From a virus, in the IMG/VR virus record IMGVR_UViG_3300042924_008490, positions 1 through 64,000 of that record: a DNA stretch of 64,000 nt. One strand, 5' to 3'. The first letter of the stretch is position 1; each line of letters starts with the position of its first letter. Positions 1 to 8,073 of the stretch are shown in pieces. Under the pieces are notes generated by a model that was given only the letters and a program-made list of their open reading frames with translations, was not told the DNA's origin and searched no databases. Both the position numbers and the translations under genes were made by a program.

Positions 1-171
1 CTTAACAACCTTATCATCCTCGTATTCAAAAACAAAACTATATTTACCGTAACCAATCATCTTACCTATTTTATAATTAAACTTCTTATTAATATCATCA
101 ATAGTCCCAATTCCATCTTTATCAACTTCCCTTAGAAGTTTATATTGTTCTTCAGTTATTAATATTTTCAT
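1..171 (-). CDS. Protein kinase-like protein, N-terminus only (runs off left edge)
   Basis: Fifty-seven codons are open to the window edge. The first 17 residues begin MKILITEEQYKLL, a tag-like helix with [LI]xE sites that recurs in this genome. Residues about 38-57 then read IGKMIGYGKYSFVFEYEDD followed by VVK, which fits a protein-kinase glycine-rich loop (GxGxxSxVF) and the following beta-3 strand with its ATP-binding lysine. The start ATG overlaps the stop of the upstream LamG-like gene (ATGA), so the two are translationally coupled in one late unit. The catalytic loop (HRD, DFG) lies outside the window, so activity cannot be judged. It could also be an inactive kinase-fold protein. Confidence 0.6.
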   Translation of the reverse strand, partial: MKILITEEQYKLLREVDKDGIGTIDDINKKFNYKIGKMIGYGKYSFVFEYEDDKVVK

Positions 172-1958
172 ATTTCGCATTCTATTCTGTCTCTATTACG
201 ATTATATTTTGCTTTTTCTAATTCAAAGTTACATCTAATTTCTTGCAAACAAAGAGGTCTATCATGCAGTCTAAACTCACCAATTCCTCCAATAAATGTC
301 CCTGCAAAGTTATCTTCCAAATAGCCACATCTACCATTAAAAGGAGGCACATCTATACAATTAGTTTGAACTATACAAGAAACTCCTTTTTCTAATAATA
401 TATAGTCTAATTTATCGATAACTGCATTGAATGTTATTTTTATAGAATCCCTATCACCCATATAATAAGGTTCTATTTCAATTTCACCCATACTTTTGAC
501 ATGCATTTCTAACCAAGCTTTTATTAAATCAGCCTCATGAACTGTGAATTTTGGGCTTACAATCCTTTCACCGTTTATTACAATCCCATTAAAAGTACAT
601 GGTGCAATTACCTTTGAAATATAATTACATAAAGTATATCCTGTTAAATCAAAAGATTCAGTAAGACCTGAAAAAGTATAACTTTCCAAAAGACCCTGTG
701 TTCCACCTCCAAGACTTATATTAAATGGAACTCCCAATTGCTTCTCAGGAATTTCATTTAATTCATAAGGAATAAATTCAGGAAATCCATCGATTTTCAA
801 TTTCAAAAATCCATCTACAAAAACTGAAAGGATACCTGCACTAACTCTATAACCTATACAGTGATGTCTTTCATATGGCTCAAATCTATATGTAACATGA
901 TACCATTTGTCTTTTTTAACAAGATTCTTTTTAGAATAAAATTCTTCAACAACAGGACTTCCTGAGAACATTATTGAATCCCCAACTAACATACATTCAC
1001 CTGTAGTTGTCATCAATCTCAATCCAATTTCTCCATCATCTGTAACTCTGAAAGCTAAAGCATTATTAATAATACCATCACAGCAATCAATCAATTCTGC
1101 AGTTGAATTAGGCTCATCTGTACAATAAGCAGTTCTTCTTGTATAATATAAAAACGGATTGACATCAGGTTCAAAAGGAATTTCTGTTATCTTTGGAGCA
1201 AGACTTAATCCTTCACAAGTTGTCAATTCTGAAAAAGGTGAAAAGGCACAAAACTTATTTTCAGCTCTCAATCCCCAAAAATAAAATATCCCTTTGTTAT
1301 CAGGATAAACTTCATTCAATTGAAATTTATCTGTACAAGTACCTCCTGATATGACATCTGTTTGCCAAATTTCAATGGTTTCAATAACATTTAATTCGGT
1401 TTCTTCATAAGTAATTGTTTCACCTGTAATAGTTACAGTTTCTCCTGAAGGGCAATCGGTTCTTTTGAGCCAAAATTCTTTTGTCCAACCTTTATAATAC
1501 ATATTCGGAAGAACATCATAATCATACCCATGAAGCCTGTAAAATCCTTGGAAAAAACCACCACAGAATTGAATATGTTCAGGTTCTACTCCATAAGCAG
1601 GCATATGATTCATTTCATAACAGTATGTATCTCCTGAAACTCTTTTTACACAGAAAGTTGTATCACCTGAAGGATTAAAAGTTTCCCCTGTGTACCAATC
1701 TACAAAACGATTATCATAACCTGTTAATCCAATATCACAAAGGTCTTTATTGAAAGAAGTTGCATTTTCCCATGTTACAGTACTACACAACCCTGAAATA
1801 TTATCAAAATCAAAAGTAGCTACTACATCTCCTGTAATTAAATTATCACAAACAAAACAATCACTTGATGCATCCATTGAGAGGTAAAAATCCCAATAGT
1901 TGCAATTGTTTAATTTTATATCAAATATTTTGTTTGTATTTTTTTTAATATTACTCAC
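168..1958 (-). CDS. Virion structural protein with LamG/concanavalin-like domain
   Basis: 596 residues, about 25 of them cysteines, rich in Tyr and in short SGET/TGD turns. Residues about 350-390 (WYHVTYRFEP, then LSVFVDGFLKLKIDG) follow the pattern of a laminin-G/concanavalin-like jelly roll, often used for glycan binding in phage tail proteins. The start is GTG at 1956-1958; no nearby ATG fits. A TATTTATC late-type element lies 15-25 bases upstream. It is divergent from the gene at 1991 and coupled to the kinase-like gene downstream. It resembles in style the Cys-rich protein at 23456-24895. A role as baseplate or fibre-associated protein is inferred from composition only. Confidence 0.6.
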   Translation of the reverse strand: MSNIKKNTNKIFDIKLNNCNYWDFYLSMDASSDCFVCDNLITGDVVATFDFDNISGLCSTVTWENATSFNKDLCDIGLTGYDNRFVDWYTGETFNPSGDTTFCVKRVSGDTYCYEMNHMPAYGVEPEHIQFCGGFFQGFYRLHGYDYDVLPNMYYKGWTKEFWLKRTDCPSGETVTITGETITYEETELNVIETIEIWQTDVISGGTCTDKFQLNEVYPDNKGIFYFWGLRAENKFCAFSPFSELTTCEGLSLAPKITEIPFEPDVNPFLYYTRRTAYCTDEPNSTAELIDCCDGIINNALAFRVTDDGEIGLRLMTTTGECMLVGDSIMFSGSPVVEEFYSKKNLVKKDKWYHVTYRFEPYERHHCIGYRVSAGILSVFVDGFLKLKIDGFPEFIPYELNEIPEKQLGVPFNISLGGGTQGLLESYTFSGLTESFDLTGYTLCNYISKVIAPCTFNGIVINGERIVSPKFTVHEADLIKAWLEMHVKSMGEIEIEPYYMGDRDSIKITFNAVIDKLDYILLEKGVSCIVQTNCIDVPPFNGRCGYLEDNFAGTFIGGIGEFRLHDRPLCLQEIRCNFELEKAKYNRNRDRIECEI

Positions 1959-1990
1959 TATGTATATATTTATAGATAAATATTTATGTT

Positions 1991-2545
1991 ATGCGTAAAA
2001 AAATGAAAAGATTGAAAATAACTGAAGAAATGATGAATGAAATCATCAATTCTGATGGTGGAATTATTAGTGGGGGTATGGTCGAATACCCAGGCTCTTC
2101 TCGAATCAAAACCACTACCTACGATGATAAAATAGATGGAACGAATTGGGACACTGATAAACAAAGATGGTCTGCCAATCAAGATGGTAAATTCTACTAC
2201 TATTTCAGAGGTTATGGTTATTCTTCAGGAAGCGTTTCTGAATCCTATATAATTGAAGATGATTTAAGAGAAGATACTATTTTAGATAGATTTAAAAATT
2301 CTAAAGAAGAAGAACTTATCAGCAAAGATACAACTTCTATTCCTGATATTGATGAACTTAGCAAAAGTTATGATATGGATGATGTGCAAGATAATGTTAA
2401 AAATTTAATAGACAATGTTGATGATTTTTCAAATGATGAAAATTATGAAGATATTGTTTCAATAATAGTTAAAAACGTTATTGAAAAGCTAAATACTAAG
2501 AATTTAAGTCCTAAAAAAAGAAAAGAATTAAAAAATTCAATATAA
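1991..2545 (+). CDS. Hypothetical late protein with N-terminal ITEE tag
   Basis: 184 residues, family not recognised. The N-terminus MRKKMKRLKITEEMMNEII has the basic start and ITE/MNE sites seen in other gene products here and expected for prohead-protease cleavage. A Tyr/Gly-rich segment follows (residues 55-80), then a strongly acidic helical half (residues 85-184) ending in a Lys-rich tail. It is the first gene of the leftmost plus-strand unit, with a TATTTATA element 24 bases upstream, and its stop overlaps the next start (TAATG). Packaging into the head is an inference from the tag. The internal ATG at codon 5 is an alternative start. Confidence 0.6.
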   Translation: MRKKMKRLKITEEMMNEIINSDGGIISGGMVEYPGSSRIKTTTYDDKIDGTNWDTDKQRWSANQDGKFYYYFRGYGYSSGSVSESYIIEDDLREDTILDRFKNSKEEELISKDTTSIPDIDELSKSYDMDDVQDNVKNLIDNVDDFSNDENYEDIVSIIVKNVIEKLNTKNLSPKKRKELKNSI

Positions 2546-3030
2546 TGGCAAATCAAGAACTCCAAGGGAATTATTACAATCTTCCAAAAAATGTTTTAGA
2601 TGAATTAAAGAAAAAATTTAGTTCATATGAAAATAATAATGGGGATAAAAGTTTAGAAGGTTACACAAGGTTAAAAAATCTTGTTGAGACAGGAAGATTG
2701 ACTTATGAAAATTTAAAAAATATAAAACATATTTTAGAAACAAATAGAGAAAATACAGTTCTTTATGAATTGAACGGTGGAAATGTCTTAGAAACTTGGA
2801 TTAACGAAACTTTAAAAACTGCAAGAACTACTTCTGAATTAAAAAAAGATTTAAAGGATAAAGCAGGCATTGAAAACGCTTATAAAAAAACACATTATAA
2901 AGATTCAACAGTAAATTCAACTGTAACAACAAAACCTGCAAAATTATCTGTTCACAGTGAAAATAAGAAAATAAAAAAAATAATAGTTACTGAAGAACAA
3001 TTCAGATTTATTCAAAAAAATAAAATTTAA
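2545..3030 (+). CDS. Hypothetical protein with C-terminal VTEEQ tag
   Basis: 161 residues, mostly helical and charged, family not recognised. It starts at the last base of the preceding stop (TAATG), so it is translationally coupled. The C-terminus IKKIIVTEEQFRFIQ closely resembles the N-terminal tag of the kinase-like protein at the left edge (MKILITEEQYKLL), but is placed at the other end of the protein. The middle (residues 105-145) is Lys/Thr-rich and probably disordered. The mirrored tag suggests a short targeting or processing element rather than part of a fold. Confidence 0.6.
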   Translation: MANQELQGNYYNLPKNVLDELKKKFSSYENNNGDKSLEGYTRLKNLVETGRLTYENLKNIKHILETNRENTVLYELNGGNVLETWINETLKTARTTSELKKDLKDKAGIENAYKKTHYKDSTVNSTVTTKPAKLSVHSENKKIKKIIVTEEQFRFIQKNKI

Positions 3031-3053
3031 GATATTTAAAAGAAAATATAACT

Positions 3054-3416
3054 ATGGCAATTAACGACAATAATAACAGACTTGGCAGAAGTTGTACTCG
3101 TTTAGAGGACATCGCCAATCAAGCAAGACAAGAGCTTCTTATAAGAAATGTCTATCAAAATCAAACAGGTAGAATTTATAATGAAACTCACCCTAATGCT
3201 CTTCAAGCACAAGGAGGTTCTGATGACCGTTTGAACATCAAAGGTAAAGGAACTTCAGGTTACTTGGATACATTGAACGGTGGCGGATATTATGACATCA
3301 ATGGAAGACCTGATGTTGATGGCTCAGGAAGAAACAGATTGCTTCAAAAGAATATTTATAGAAGAGAAAATCCTTACGATTGTTTTCCTTCAATACCTTT
3401 TTCTTTTAATATGTAA
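3054..3416 (+). CDS. Hypothetical Gly/Asn-rich late protein
   Basis: 120 residues, no family recognised. The N-terminal third is helical (residues 14-32). From residue 45 the chain is Gly-, Asn- and Asp-rich with repeated GGG/GSG turns, and it ends in an aromatic tail. There are no membrane segments. It lies 23 bases after the previous gene and one base before the next start, in a run of small late genes. Composition suggests a small structural protein, but nothing decides this. Confidence 0.55.
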   Translation: MAINDNNNRLGRSCTRLEDIANQARQELLIRNVYQNQTGRIYNETHPNALQAQGGSDDRLNIKGKGTSGYLDTLNGGGYYDINGRPDVDGSGRNRLLQKNIYRRENPYDCFPSIPFSFNM

Positions 3417-3417
3417 T

Positions 3418-3789
3418 ATGAAGAGTCTTTTTGAAACATATAACTTAGTTCTCAATGAGGCTATTGCTAATTCTCAAATCATAAACCCTATTGAAAAGAA
3501 ACTTCTTGTGAAGTTTAAATACGATAATGAAAATGATTGGAGAGAAGGAGAGATGTATGTATTTGGAAAGAATCATTTAGGGAATGAATTGATAAGAGTT
3601 TTTCAATTGAAGGGCCCTTCAAAAAGAGGCAACAATCAATGGAAAACTTTCCGTAAAGATAAAATAAAAGATTTGAAAGTGGTTAAAACTTTATTCTTTT
3701 GGGATAAGAAATTTGATAAACCAAGAGATAAATATAACAAGTCAGGGGACAAATCTATGGCACAAATTTATAATAGTGCCAAATTTTAG
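3418..3789 (+). CDS. Small protein with tag MKSLFETYNLVLNEA and a WYL/SH3-like core
   Basis: 123 residues from the ATG at 3418; an upstream in-frame ATG at 3280 lies wholly inside the previous gene and is rejected. The first 15 residues end in LNEA, very like a T4 capsid-targeting sequence that is cut after an [LI]xE site. Residues about 35-90 (LIRVFQLKGPS, then WKTFRKDKIKDLKV) resemble the small beta-barrel of WYL-type phage proteins. No enzyme motif is visible. I infer a packaged nucleic-acid-binding protein; the WYL likeness is by pattern only. Confidence 0.6.
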   Translation: MKSLFETYNLVLNEAIANSQIINPIEKKLLVKFKYDNENDWREGEMYVFGKNHLGNELIRVFQLKGPSKRGNNQWKTFRKDKIKDLKVVKTLFFWDKKFDKPRDKYNKSGDKSMAQIYNSAKF

Positions 3790-3806
3790 TTTTATTTTTT
3801 ATAATC

Positions 3807-3813
3807 TATATTA
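3807..3813 (+). promoter_or_regulatory. TATATTA promoter-like element
   Basis: CTATATTA stands 18 bases before the ATG at 3832. The same heptamer stands 10-15 bases before the first genes at 5398, 9673 and 14773. It may be a variant of the TATTTATA late element. In such AT-rich DNA chance occurrence is possible. Confidence 0.3.
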
Positions 3814-3831
3814 GTTGTAAATTATATAACT

Positions 3832-4224
3832 ATGAACAATCTAAAAGAAAATCCTGAATTTGAAACTGAATATGATACAGATTTCTTAGGAGCTATAACT
3901 GAATTGGAAAAAAATGAAGAAACAATAGAGCTTGTTAATCATGAGCAACTATTTCAAAAAATAGATTCCAATAAAATTTTTAAAATCTTTGAAGAAACTG
4001 AAAGACGTGCAAAAACAAATAGTATTCCTACTCATTCAAACAAGAAAAACGGATTGATAAATGAAGACTATTTAAGAAACTTAATAAATTCTGAAGTGAA
4101 TTCTGTTATAAGTGAAGCAATCGATACTATTGTAGAAAATGTTTCATATCAAATAGAAAAAGCAATTTCTATTGCAATGAATGCTTCAAATTATAATAAA
4201 ACCGAAAACGATGAACAACAATAA
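3832..4224 (+). CDS. Acidic helical hypothetical protein
   Basis: 130 residues, almost entirely predicted helix and acidic, with no recognised domain. An internal segment at residues 68-88 reads NGLINEDYLRNLINSEV, which resembles the LNELRNLVKNILKE tag of the protein at 61176, so it may carry a prohead-protease site (INE). It begins a small unit after a 42-base gap containing a TATATTA element, and its last 14 bases overlap the next gene. Function unknown; scaffold- or core-type behaviour is a guess. Confidence 0.55.
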   Translation: MNNLKENPEFETEYDTDFLGAITELEKNEETIELVNHEQLFQKIDSNKIFKIFEETERRAKTNSIPTHSNKKNGLINEDYLRNLINSEVNSVISEAIDTIVENVSYQIEKAISIAMNASNYNKTENDEQQ

Positions 4225-4504
4225 TATCGAAAGACCTGACCCGAAACTTGATAGATTTCTAAATAATATTGCAGGCAAAATATCAATGAATGAGGATTCA
4301 CTTATAAATGAAAGTGAATATCGCCCAAAGAATAATGCAGTTAATTCAGAAATTGAAGAGTTAAAACAACAGATTGCATATCTTACTGAAATAGTTGAAA
4401 ATCTATCTCAAAAGACTATTATTACAGAAGGAAGTGCTGATACTGTGGATATTGTTATTGGAGGTCATCACTTCAGAGGAAAAATGTCACCTGTCAAAAG
4501 ATAA
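4211..4504 (+). CDS. Small coiled-coil hypothetical protein
   Basis: 97 residues starting at the ATG at 4211; an earlier in-frame ATG at 4181 would overlap the previous gene by 44 bases, so the shorter form is preferred. Residues 22-37 contain SMNEDSLINESEY with MNE and INE sites. Residues 45-70 form a short coiled coil (EIEELKQQIAYLTEIVENL). The C-terminal 25 residues are Gly/His-rich and basic. The stop overlaps the next start (TAATG). No family recognised. Confidence 0.55.
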   Translation: MNNNNIERPDPKLDRFLNNIAGKISMNEDSLINESEYRPKNNAVNSEIEELKQQIAYLTEIVENLSQKTIITEGSADTVDIVIGGHHFRGKMSPVKR

Positions 4505-4773
4505 TGATACAAAGCCGAACATATAACAATGGAACAGTATTAGAATACTTTTACAAAATTTCCCCTAAAAATGGGAAACCATATACTAATTCTGTTTTCA
4601 TTAATATAGATTCAGGAAAACAAGTTGACCCTAAAAAAGTTAAATTAGTTATGGATTTTGCTTCAGAAAATAAATTCTTAGGTGTCTGCTGTAGTATTGA
4701 TTGTTTAGATTCATTTATTACAAATGATGATATATGTTGGGCTACTGTTGATGGATTTACTTGGGGAGTTTGA
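4504..4773 (+). CDS. Hypothetical protein
   Basis: 89 residues, mixed alpha/beta by inspection, with a clustered Cys segment (GVCCSIDCLDS, residues 58-68). No known family. It is coupled to the preceding gene by a one-base overlap and ends convergently with the nuclease gene on the other strand, overlapping it by 17 bases. I see no terminator between them. Confidence 0.5.
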   Translation: MIQSRTYNNGTVLEYFYKISPKNGKPYTNSVFINIDSGKQVDPKKVKLVMDFASENKFLGVCCSIDCLDSFITNDDICWATVDGFTWGV

Positions 4774-5335
4774 TTTTTTCATAAAATCTTTCAATAGTAA
4801 CTAAATCATTTTCATTTAAATCAAACCATTCGCCATTTATTTTTTTTAAACTGTAAGCACCATGAAGAAATTTCTCAAAAAGCTTATAATCCTTCAAACA
4901 AAATATTTTTGCAAACTCCCATTGAAATGGCAGTTTCACATTAAAAATTTTGTTTCTTTTGTGAATTTCTTTTGAATAACCTATTTTATATCCTAACTTG
5001 GATTTAATAATGTAAACGAAACCTAAATTTTCTATATCATTTGCTGATGTTAACTTTATAAGTTCATCAGCATTTTTTATTTTGATAACTTCGTTTTCTA
5101 TCAATGCCAAAAATTCGGTTTTTCCGAATTTCAGTTTCGCTTTAAATATTTTTATAGTTTTTGTTATATATCCATCAAATTCAAAAGAATACTCTTCTAT
5201 TTCTTTATGATAATATTTCTCTTCAATAGAAATAATTTTTGTTTCATTTGAGTATTTTCTAAGCTTCTCTAAATAAAATTTATGGTCGCAATTTGCGACC
5301 TCAAATCTACATTTTAAAATAATACTCTCATTCAT
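4757..5335 (-). CDS. GIY-YIG family nuclease, T5orf172/MUG113 type
   Basis: 192 residues. The C-terminal half (about 105-180) matches the T5orf172 form of the GIY-YIG fold: FVYIIKSKLGYKIGYSKEIHKR gives the two short strands and the following helix with Arg, KLFEKFLHG supplies the helix with the metal-binding Glu, and NGEWFDL is the usual closing strand of this subfamily. The N-terminal half (1-100) is unassigned and may bind DNA. The gene stands alone on the minus strand between two plus-strand units, an arrangement typical of free-standing homing endonucleases. A restriction or repair role is equally possible. Confidence 0.7.
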   Translation of the reverse strand: MNESIILKCRFEVANCDHKFYLEKLRKYSNETKIISIEEKYYHKEIEEYSFEFDGYITKTIKIFKAKLKFGKTEFLALIENEVIKIKNADELIKLTSANDIENLGFVYIIKSKLGYKIGYSKEIHKRNKIFNVKLPFQWEFAKIFCLKDYKLFEKFLHGAYSLKKINGEWFDLNENDLVTIERFYEKIKLPK

Positions 5336-5378
5336 AATCTTAATATAGGTATATAGATTTATTTTCTAAATTTGAAGA

Positions 5379-5386
5379 CTATATTA
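5379..5386 (+). promoter_or_regulatory. CTATATTA promoter-like element
   Basis: CTATATTA followed by an A-rich tract ends 11 bases before the ATG at 5398 and starts the plus-strand unit after the divergent nuclease gene. A TAAATTTG at 5367-5374 resembles a host -7 box but has no TTG at the right distance. Confidence 0.35.
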
Positions 5387-5397
5387 AAATAAAAAAG

Positions 5398-6558
5398 ATG
5401 AAGAAGATAAGAATATTGGTATTAGAAGTTAATAATGCAGGTGTAGGAAAATATAGATTTACAGACCCACACACTGCTTTACAATCTAACCATAAAGAAG
5501 ATTTTTTAATTGATATCATGCAAAATCCGCCTCTACATGAAAAAGATTTTGCTTCAAATTATGATGCCATTGTAGGTCAAGGCACTTTGGTTATGAATGA
5601 TTCAGTTTTTTCATTACTTGAGAACTTGAAAAAGGATGGGATGAAAATCATTTTAGATTTAGATGATTATTGGAGACTTCCTCCAAGTCATGCTTTATAC
5701 AAAAAGTTAGAAGACCAATGGAAAACTTTGACTTCAAGGTTAAAAATTGCAGACCTTATAACTACTACAACTTTAACTCTTGCAAAAGAAATTGTAAAAT
5801 ACAATAAGAATGTTACAATTATTTCTAATGCAATCAATCCCGAAGAAGAACAATTTATTCCTAAGCCAATTGAATCTGAAAGAACAAGAATTGGATGGAT
5901 TGGTGGCTCAAGCCATTTGGAAGATTTGAAACTTTTGAGCGGTATGGTTAATAAGTTATATGGGAATAACAAAAATGAAGTTCAAATGGTTATGGCAGGA
6001 TTCAATAATTTGATTAGAAATTCTGATACAGGTGAAATTACTGAATCCAAAAAACCTAAAGTTTGGATGGAATGTGAACTAATTTTTACAAATAGATACA
6101 TGTTGCATGACAATGATTACACCCATTATCTATTAAATCCAAGACAAGAAGAATATCCTAATATTGAAAATCAATTCTATAGAAGAATATGGACTAAACC
6201 TATTCAAAGCTATGCAGATTCTTACAATTATATAGATATAGCACTTGCGCCATTGAAAGATATTCATTTCAATACAATGAAATCTCAATTGAAACTTATT
6301 GAAGCAGGATTTCACAAAAAGCCTTTAATTGCAAGCAAAATATCTCCATATGAAATTGATGGGATTCATGGGAAAAATTGCTTCTTAGTGGAAGAAAAGA
6401 AATCTCATAAGGATTTTTATGATTTTGCAAAAAAATTGCTAAGAAATCCGCAGATGAGAATTGATATGGGAGAAGCTCTTTATGAAACAGTAAAAGATAA
6501 GTATGATATCAATAACGTAAGCAAAAAAAGAGCACAGGCATATAAATCTTTATTCTAA
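5398..6558 (+). CDS. Glycosyltransferase, GT4/GT-B type
   Basis: 386 residues. N-terminal Rossmann-like half: VLEVNNAGVGKYRFTDP (residues 7-23) and the strand-loop KIILDLDDYWRLP (82-94), which resembles phage GT-B enzymes. C-terminal half: RIGWIGGSSHLEDL (163-176) and the donor-site helix SQLKLIEAGFHKKPLIAS (300-317), an E-containing stretch in place of the usual EX7E. It should transfer a sugar from a nucleotide donor, acting in the cytoplasm. It heads a unit that continues with nucleotide-metabolism genes, and five more glycosyltransferases follow from 9.7 kb. Substrate is unknown; DNA bases or virion proteins are both possible. Confidence 0.75.
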   Translation: MKKIRILVLEVNNAGVGKYRFTDPHTALQSNHKEDFLIDIMQNPPLHEKDFASNYDAIVGQGTLVMNDSVFSLLENLKKDGMKIILDLDDYWRLPPSHALYKKLEDQWKTLTSRLKIADLITTTTLTLAKEIVKYNKNVTIISNAINPEEEQFIPKPIESERTRIGWIGGSSHLEDLKLLSGMVNKLYGNNKNEVQMVMAGFNNLIRNSDTGEITESKKPKVWMECELIFTNRYMLHDNDYTHYLLNPRQEEYPNIENQFYRRIWTKPIQSYADSYNYIDIALAPLKDIHFNTMKSQLKLIEAGFHKKPLIASKISPYEIDGIHGKNCFLVEEKKSHKDFYDFAKKLLRNPQMRIDMGEALYETVKDKYDINNVSKKRAQAYKSLF

Positions 6559-6845
6559 TGATAAGACCAATTCTCATTTTTTATATTAATGTCAGTAACG
6601 TTCCACCTTCAGAAATGGAAACGATGATAAAATCTTTTTCAGAAAATTTAGATTTTATTCCAAAAGATGAATATATTTCAATTTTATTTCCTAACTTTGA
6701 GCGACATGAAGTTGTTTGTTTGAATCCTAATATTATTTCAGAGCAAACTTATCTATCTATATTGGGAGATATCGAAGAATTTCAAGAAAAATTTAATCTT
6801 ATTAAAAATCAAATTTCAAATGAATCAGAACGAAAAGAATCTTGA
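6558..6845 (+). CDS. Hypothetical protein
   Basis: 95 residues, alpha/beta. It begins with a hydrophobic strand (PILIFYINVSN) followed by a helix and a second strand (YISILFPNF), a ferredoxin-like pattern, but no family is recognised. It overlaps the glycosyltransferase stop by one base and the dUTPase start by 26 bases, so it belongs to the same tightly packed operon. Confidence 0.55.
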   Translation: MIRPILIFYINVSNVPPSEMETMIKSFSENLDFIPKDEYISILFPNFERHEVVCLNPNIISEQTYLSILGDIEEFQEKFNLIKNQISNESERKES

Positions 6846-7386
6846 GGAAATGCTCAATGCAGCAAATGAAGAAATTAGAAATGCAAAAAAATCATATGAA
6901 AGTTATATGACTTCTTATTTTTCTAATTCAACTTTAGATTATGGTAAAAAAACTGTGAAGATTTATTCAAGAAGTGGAGTTATGCCTGAATATAAAACAA
7001 AAGGTTCTTCAGGATTAGATTTATGTGCTTTAATAGATGTTCCTATGACATTGAACCCTATGGAAATTGCATTGATTCCTACAGGAATTTATGTTGATAT
7101 TCCTGATGATTATGAATTTCAAATCAGAGCAAGAAGTGGTACTGCATTTAAAAAAGGAATTACCTTGATTAATTGTATCGGTACTATTGATGATGATTAT
7201 ACAGATGAAATCAAAATTGCAGTTATCAATCTTTCAGGTAAAGAACAAGTTATTGAACCTAAAGAAAGAATCGCTCAAATGGTTCTTATGAAAGTTGAAA
7301 AACTGATTTGGGAACAAGTTGATTCCCCTGAAGAATTTGATTCTAAAGACCGTACAGGTGGATTTGGTTCTACAGGTACAAAATAA
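6820..7386 (+). CDS. dut: dUTP diphosphatase (trimeric type) with N-terminal extension
   Basis: 188 residues. It hydrolyses dUTP to dUMP and pyrophosphate, keeping uracil out of phage DNA. All five motifs of the trimeric family are present: GSSGLDLCA (62-70), RARSGTAF (103-110), GTIDDDYTDE (121-130) containing the catalytic Asp, ERIAQMVL (149-156), and the P-loop-like DRTGGFGSTG (177-186). Motif 2 has Thr where Leu is usual. The first 42 residues are a charged helical extension not needed for the fold; it overlaps the previous gene by 26 bases, so a later start cannot be excluded, but no in-frame ATG precedes motif 1 without cutting the extension in half. Confidence 0.93.
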   Translation: MNQNEKNLEEMLNAANEEIRNAKKSYESYMTSYFSNSTLDYGKKTVKIYSRSGVMPEYKTKGSSGLDLCALIDVPMTLNPMEIALIPTGIYVDIPDDYEFQIRARSGTAFKKGITLINCIGTIDDDYTDEIKIAVINLSGKEQVIEPKERIAQMVLMKVEKLIWEQVDSPEEFDSKDRTGGFGSTGTK

Positions 7387-7394
7387 TACTCCTC

Positions 7395-7538
7395 ATGGAA
7401 GAATATAAATTTCAAACAAAATATAATTGGATAATAATAACAATATGGTTAGTTATCTGCTGTATTTATATAGATTCTAAAAAATATGATAGAAAGAATA
7501 CAAATAAACCAACTGTGGAAACCCATACAAGAAAGTGA
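7395..7538 (+). CDS. Possible small single-pass membrane protein
   Basis: A 47-codon frame begins with an ATG nine bases after the dUTPase stop. It encodes a charged N-terminus, one hydrophobic span (WIIITIWLVICCIYI, residues 12-26) and a basic tail. The arrangement suits a small phage membrane protein. Its last 53 bases overlap the start of the next gene, more than is usual here, so it may be spurious. Confidence 0.35.
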   Translation: MEEYKFQTKYNWIIITIWLVICCIYIDSKKYDRKNTNKPTVETHTRK

Positions 7539-8073
7539 TTTCCTGATAGCAGGAAGTCCTAAAGGTGTTGGCTTTTCAAGCTTTATCGCAGAATGGGCTG
7601 CCGAAAAAATGTTTCTAAATGACAGTTATTCCATTTTGATATTAACTGAAAATAAAGAAGCTCAAGAAAAAATCATTTCAGATATTTTGAAAGCTCATAA
7701 ATATTATCATTTTGATGGTATTGGCAGAGATAAGGATATTGTTTTTTCCAAAAGAGAAAAAGGTTCTGTTACAGGGGTTTTTTGTTACAATGAAATCGAT
7801 TTAGAAGCTATTGATGAATTTTACGATGTAATCATTGTTGATTCAGATGATTTCTCTAATAGCCTTTACAGTGCAGTTTATACTTTAATGTCTAATACCG
7901 CCAAATTAATTTTTAATACATATGATTTACCTCAAAGCATATATTATAATTTCCCTGAAGTAAAAAAGGTAATTTTATTCTCAGAATATAATAAAAAGCT
8001 TAGAAAAGAATTATCAAATACTTATTCTTCAACAATAAATTTCGATAGAATATTAGATGGAAAATTTGAATAA
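7486..8073 (+). CDS. P-loop NTPase-like protein with degenerate Walker motifs
   Basis: 195 residues. The layout resembles the N-terminal ATPase core of terminases and SF2 helicases: a strand-loop-helix FLIAGSPKGVGFSSFIAEWAA (residues 19-39) where a Walker A would be, a strand SILILTENK (47-55), and DVIIVDSDDF (about 114-123) where Walker B would be. The Lys-Ser/Thr pair of a true Walker A is absent (KGVGFSS) and DExx is replaced by DSDD, so ATP hydrolysis is doubtful. It overlaps the IMPDH-like gene by 17 bases. It may be a regulatory or pseudoenzyme derivative; RecA-like ancestry is inferred by pattern. Confidence 0.5.
   Translation: MIERIQINQLWKPIQESDFLIAGSPKGVGFSSFIAEWAAEKMFLNDSYSILILTENKEAQEKIISDILKAHKYYHFDGIGRDKDIVFSKREKGSVTGVFCYNEIDLEAIDEFYDVIIVDSDDFSNSLYSAVYTLMSNTAKLIFNTYDLPQSIYYNFPEVKKVILFSEYNKKLRKELSNTYSSTINFDRILDGKFE

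Noticed and set aside
3280-3417. Earlier in-frame ATG for the 3418 gene
   Set aside because: It lies fully inside the 3054-3416 gene in another frame; the ATG at 3418 directly follows that gene's stop and starts the tag sequence.
7486-8073. Reading the P-loop-like gene as a terminase or helicase
   Set aside because: Walker A lacks Lys and Ser/Thr at the needed places and a genuine terminase is present at 44841-46619.
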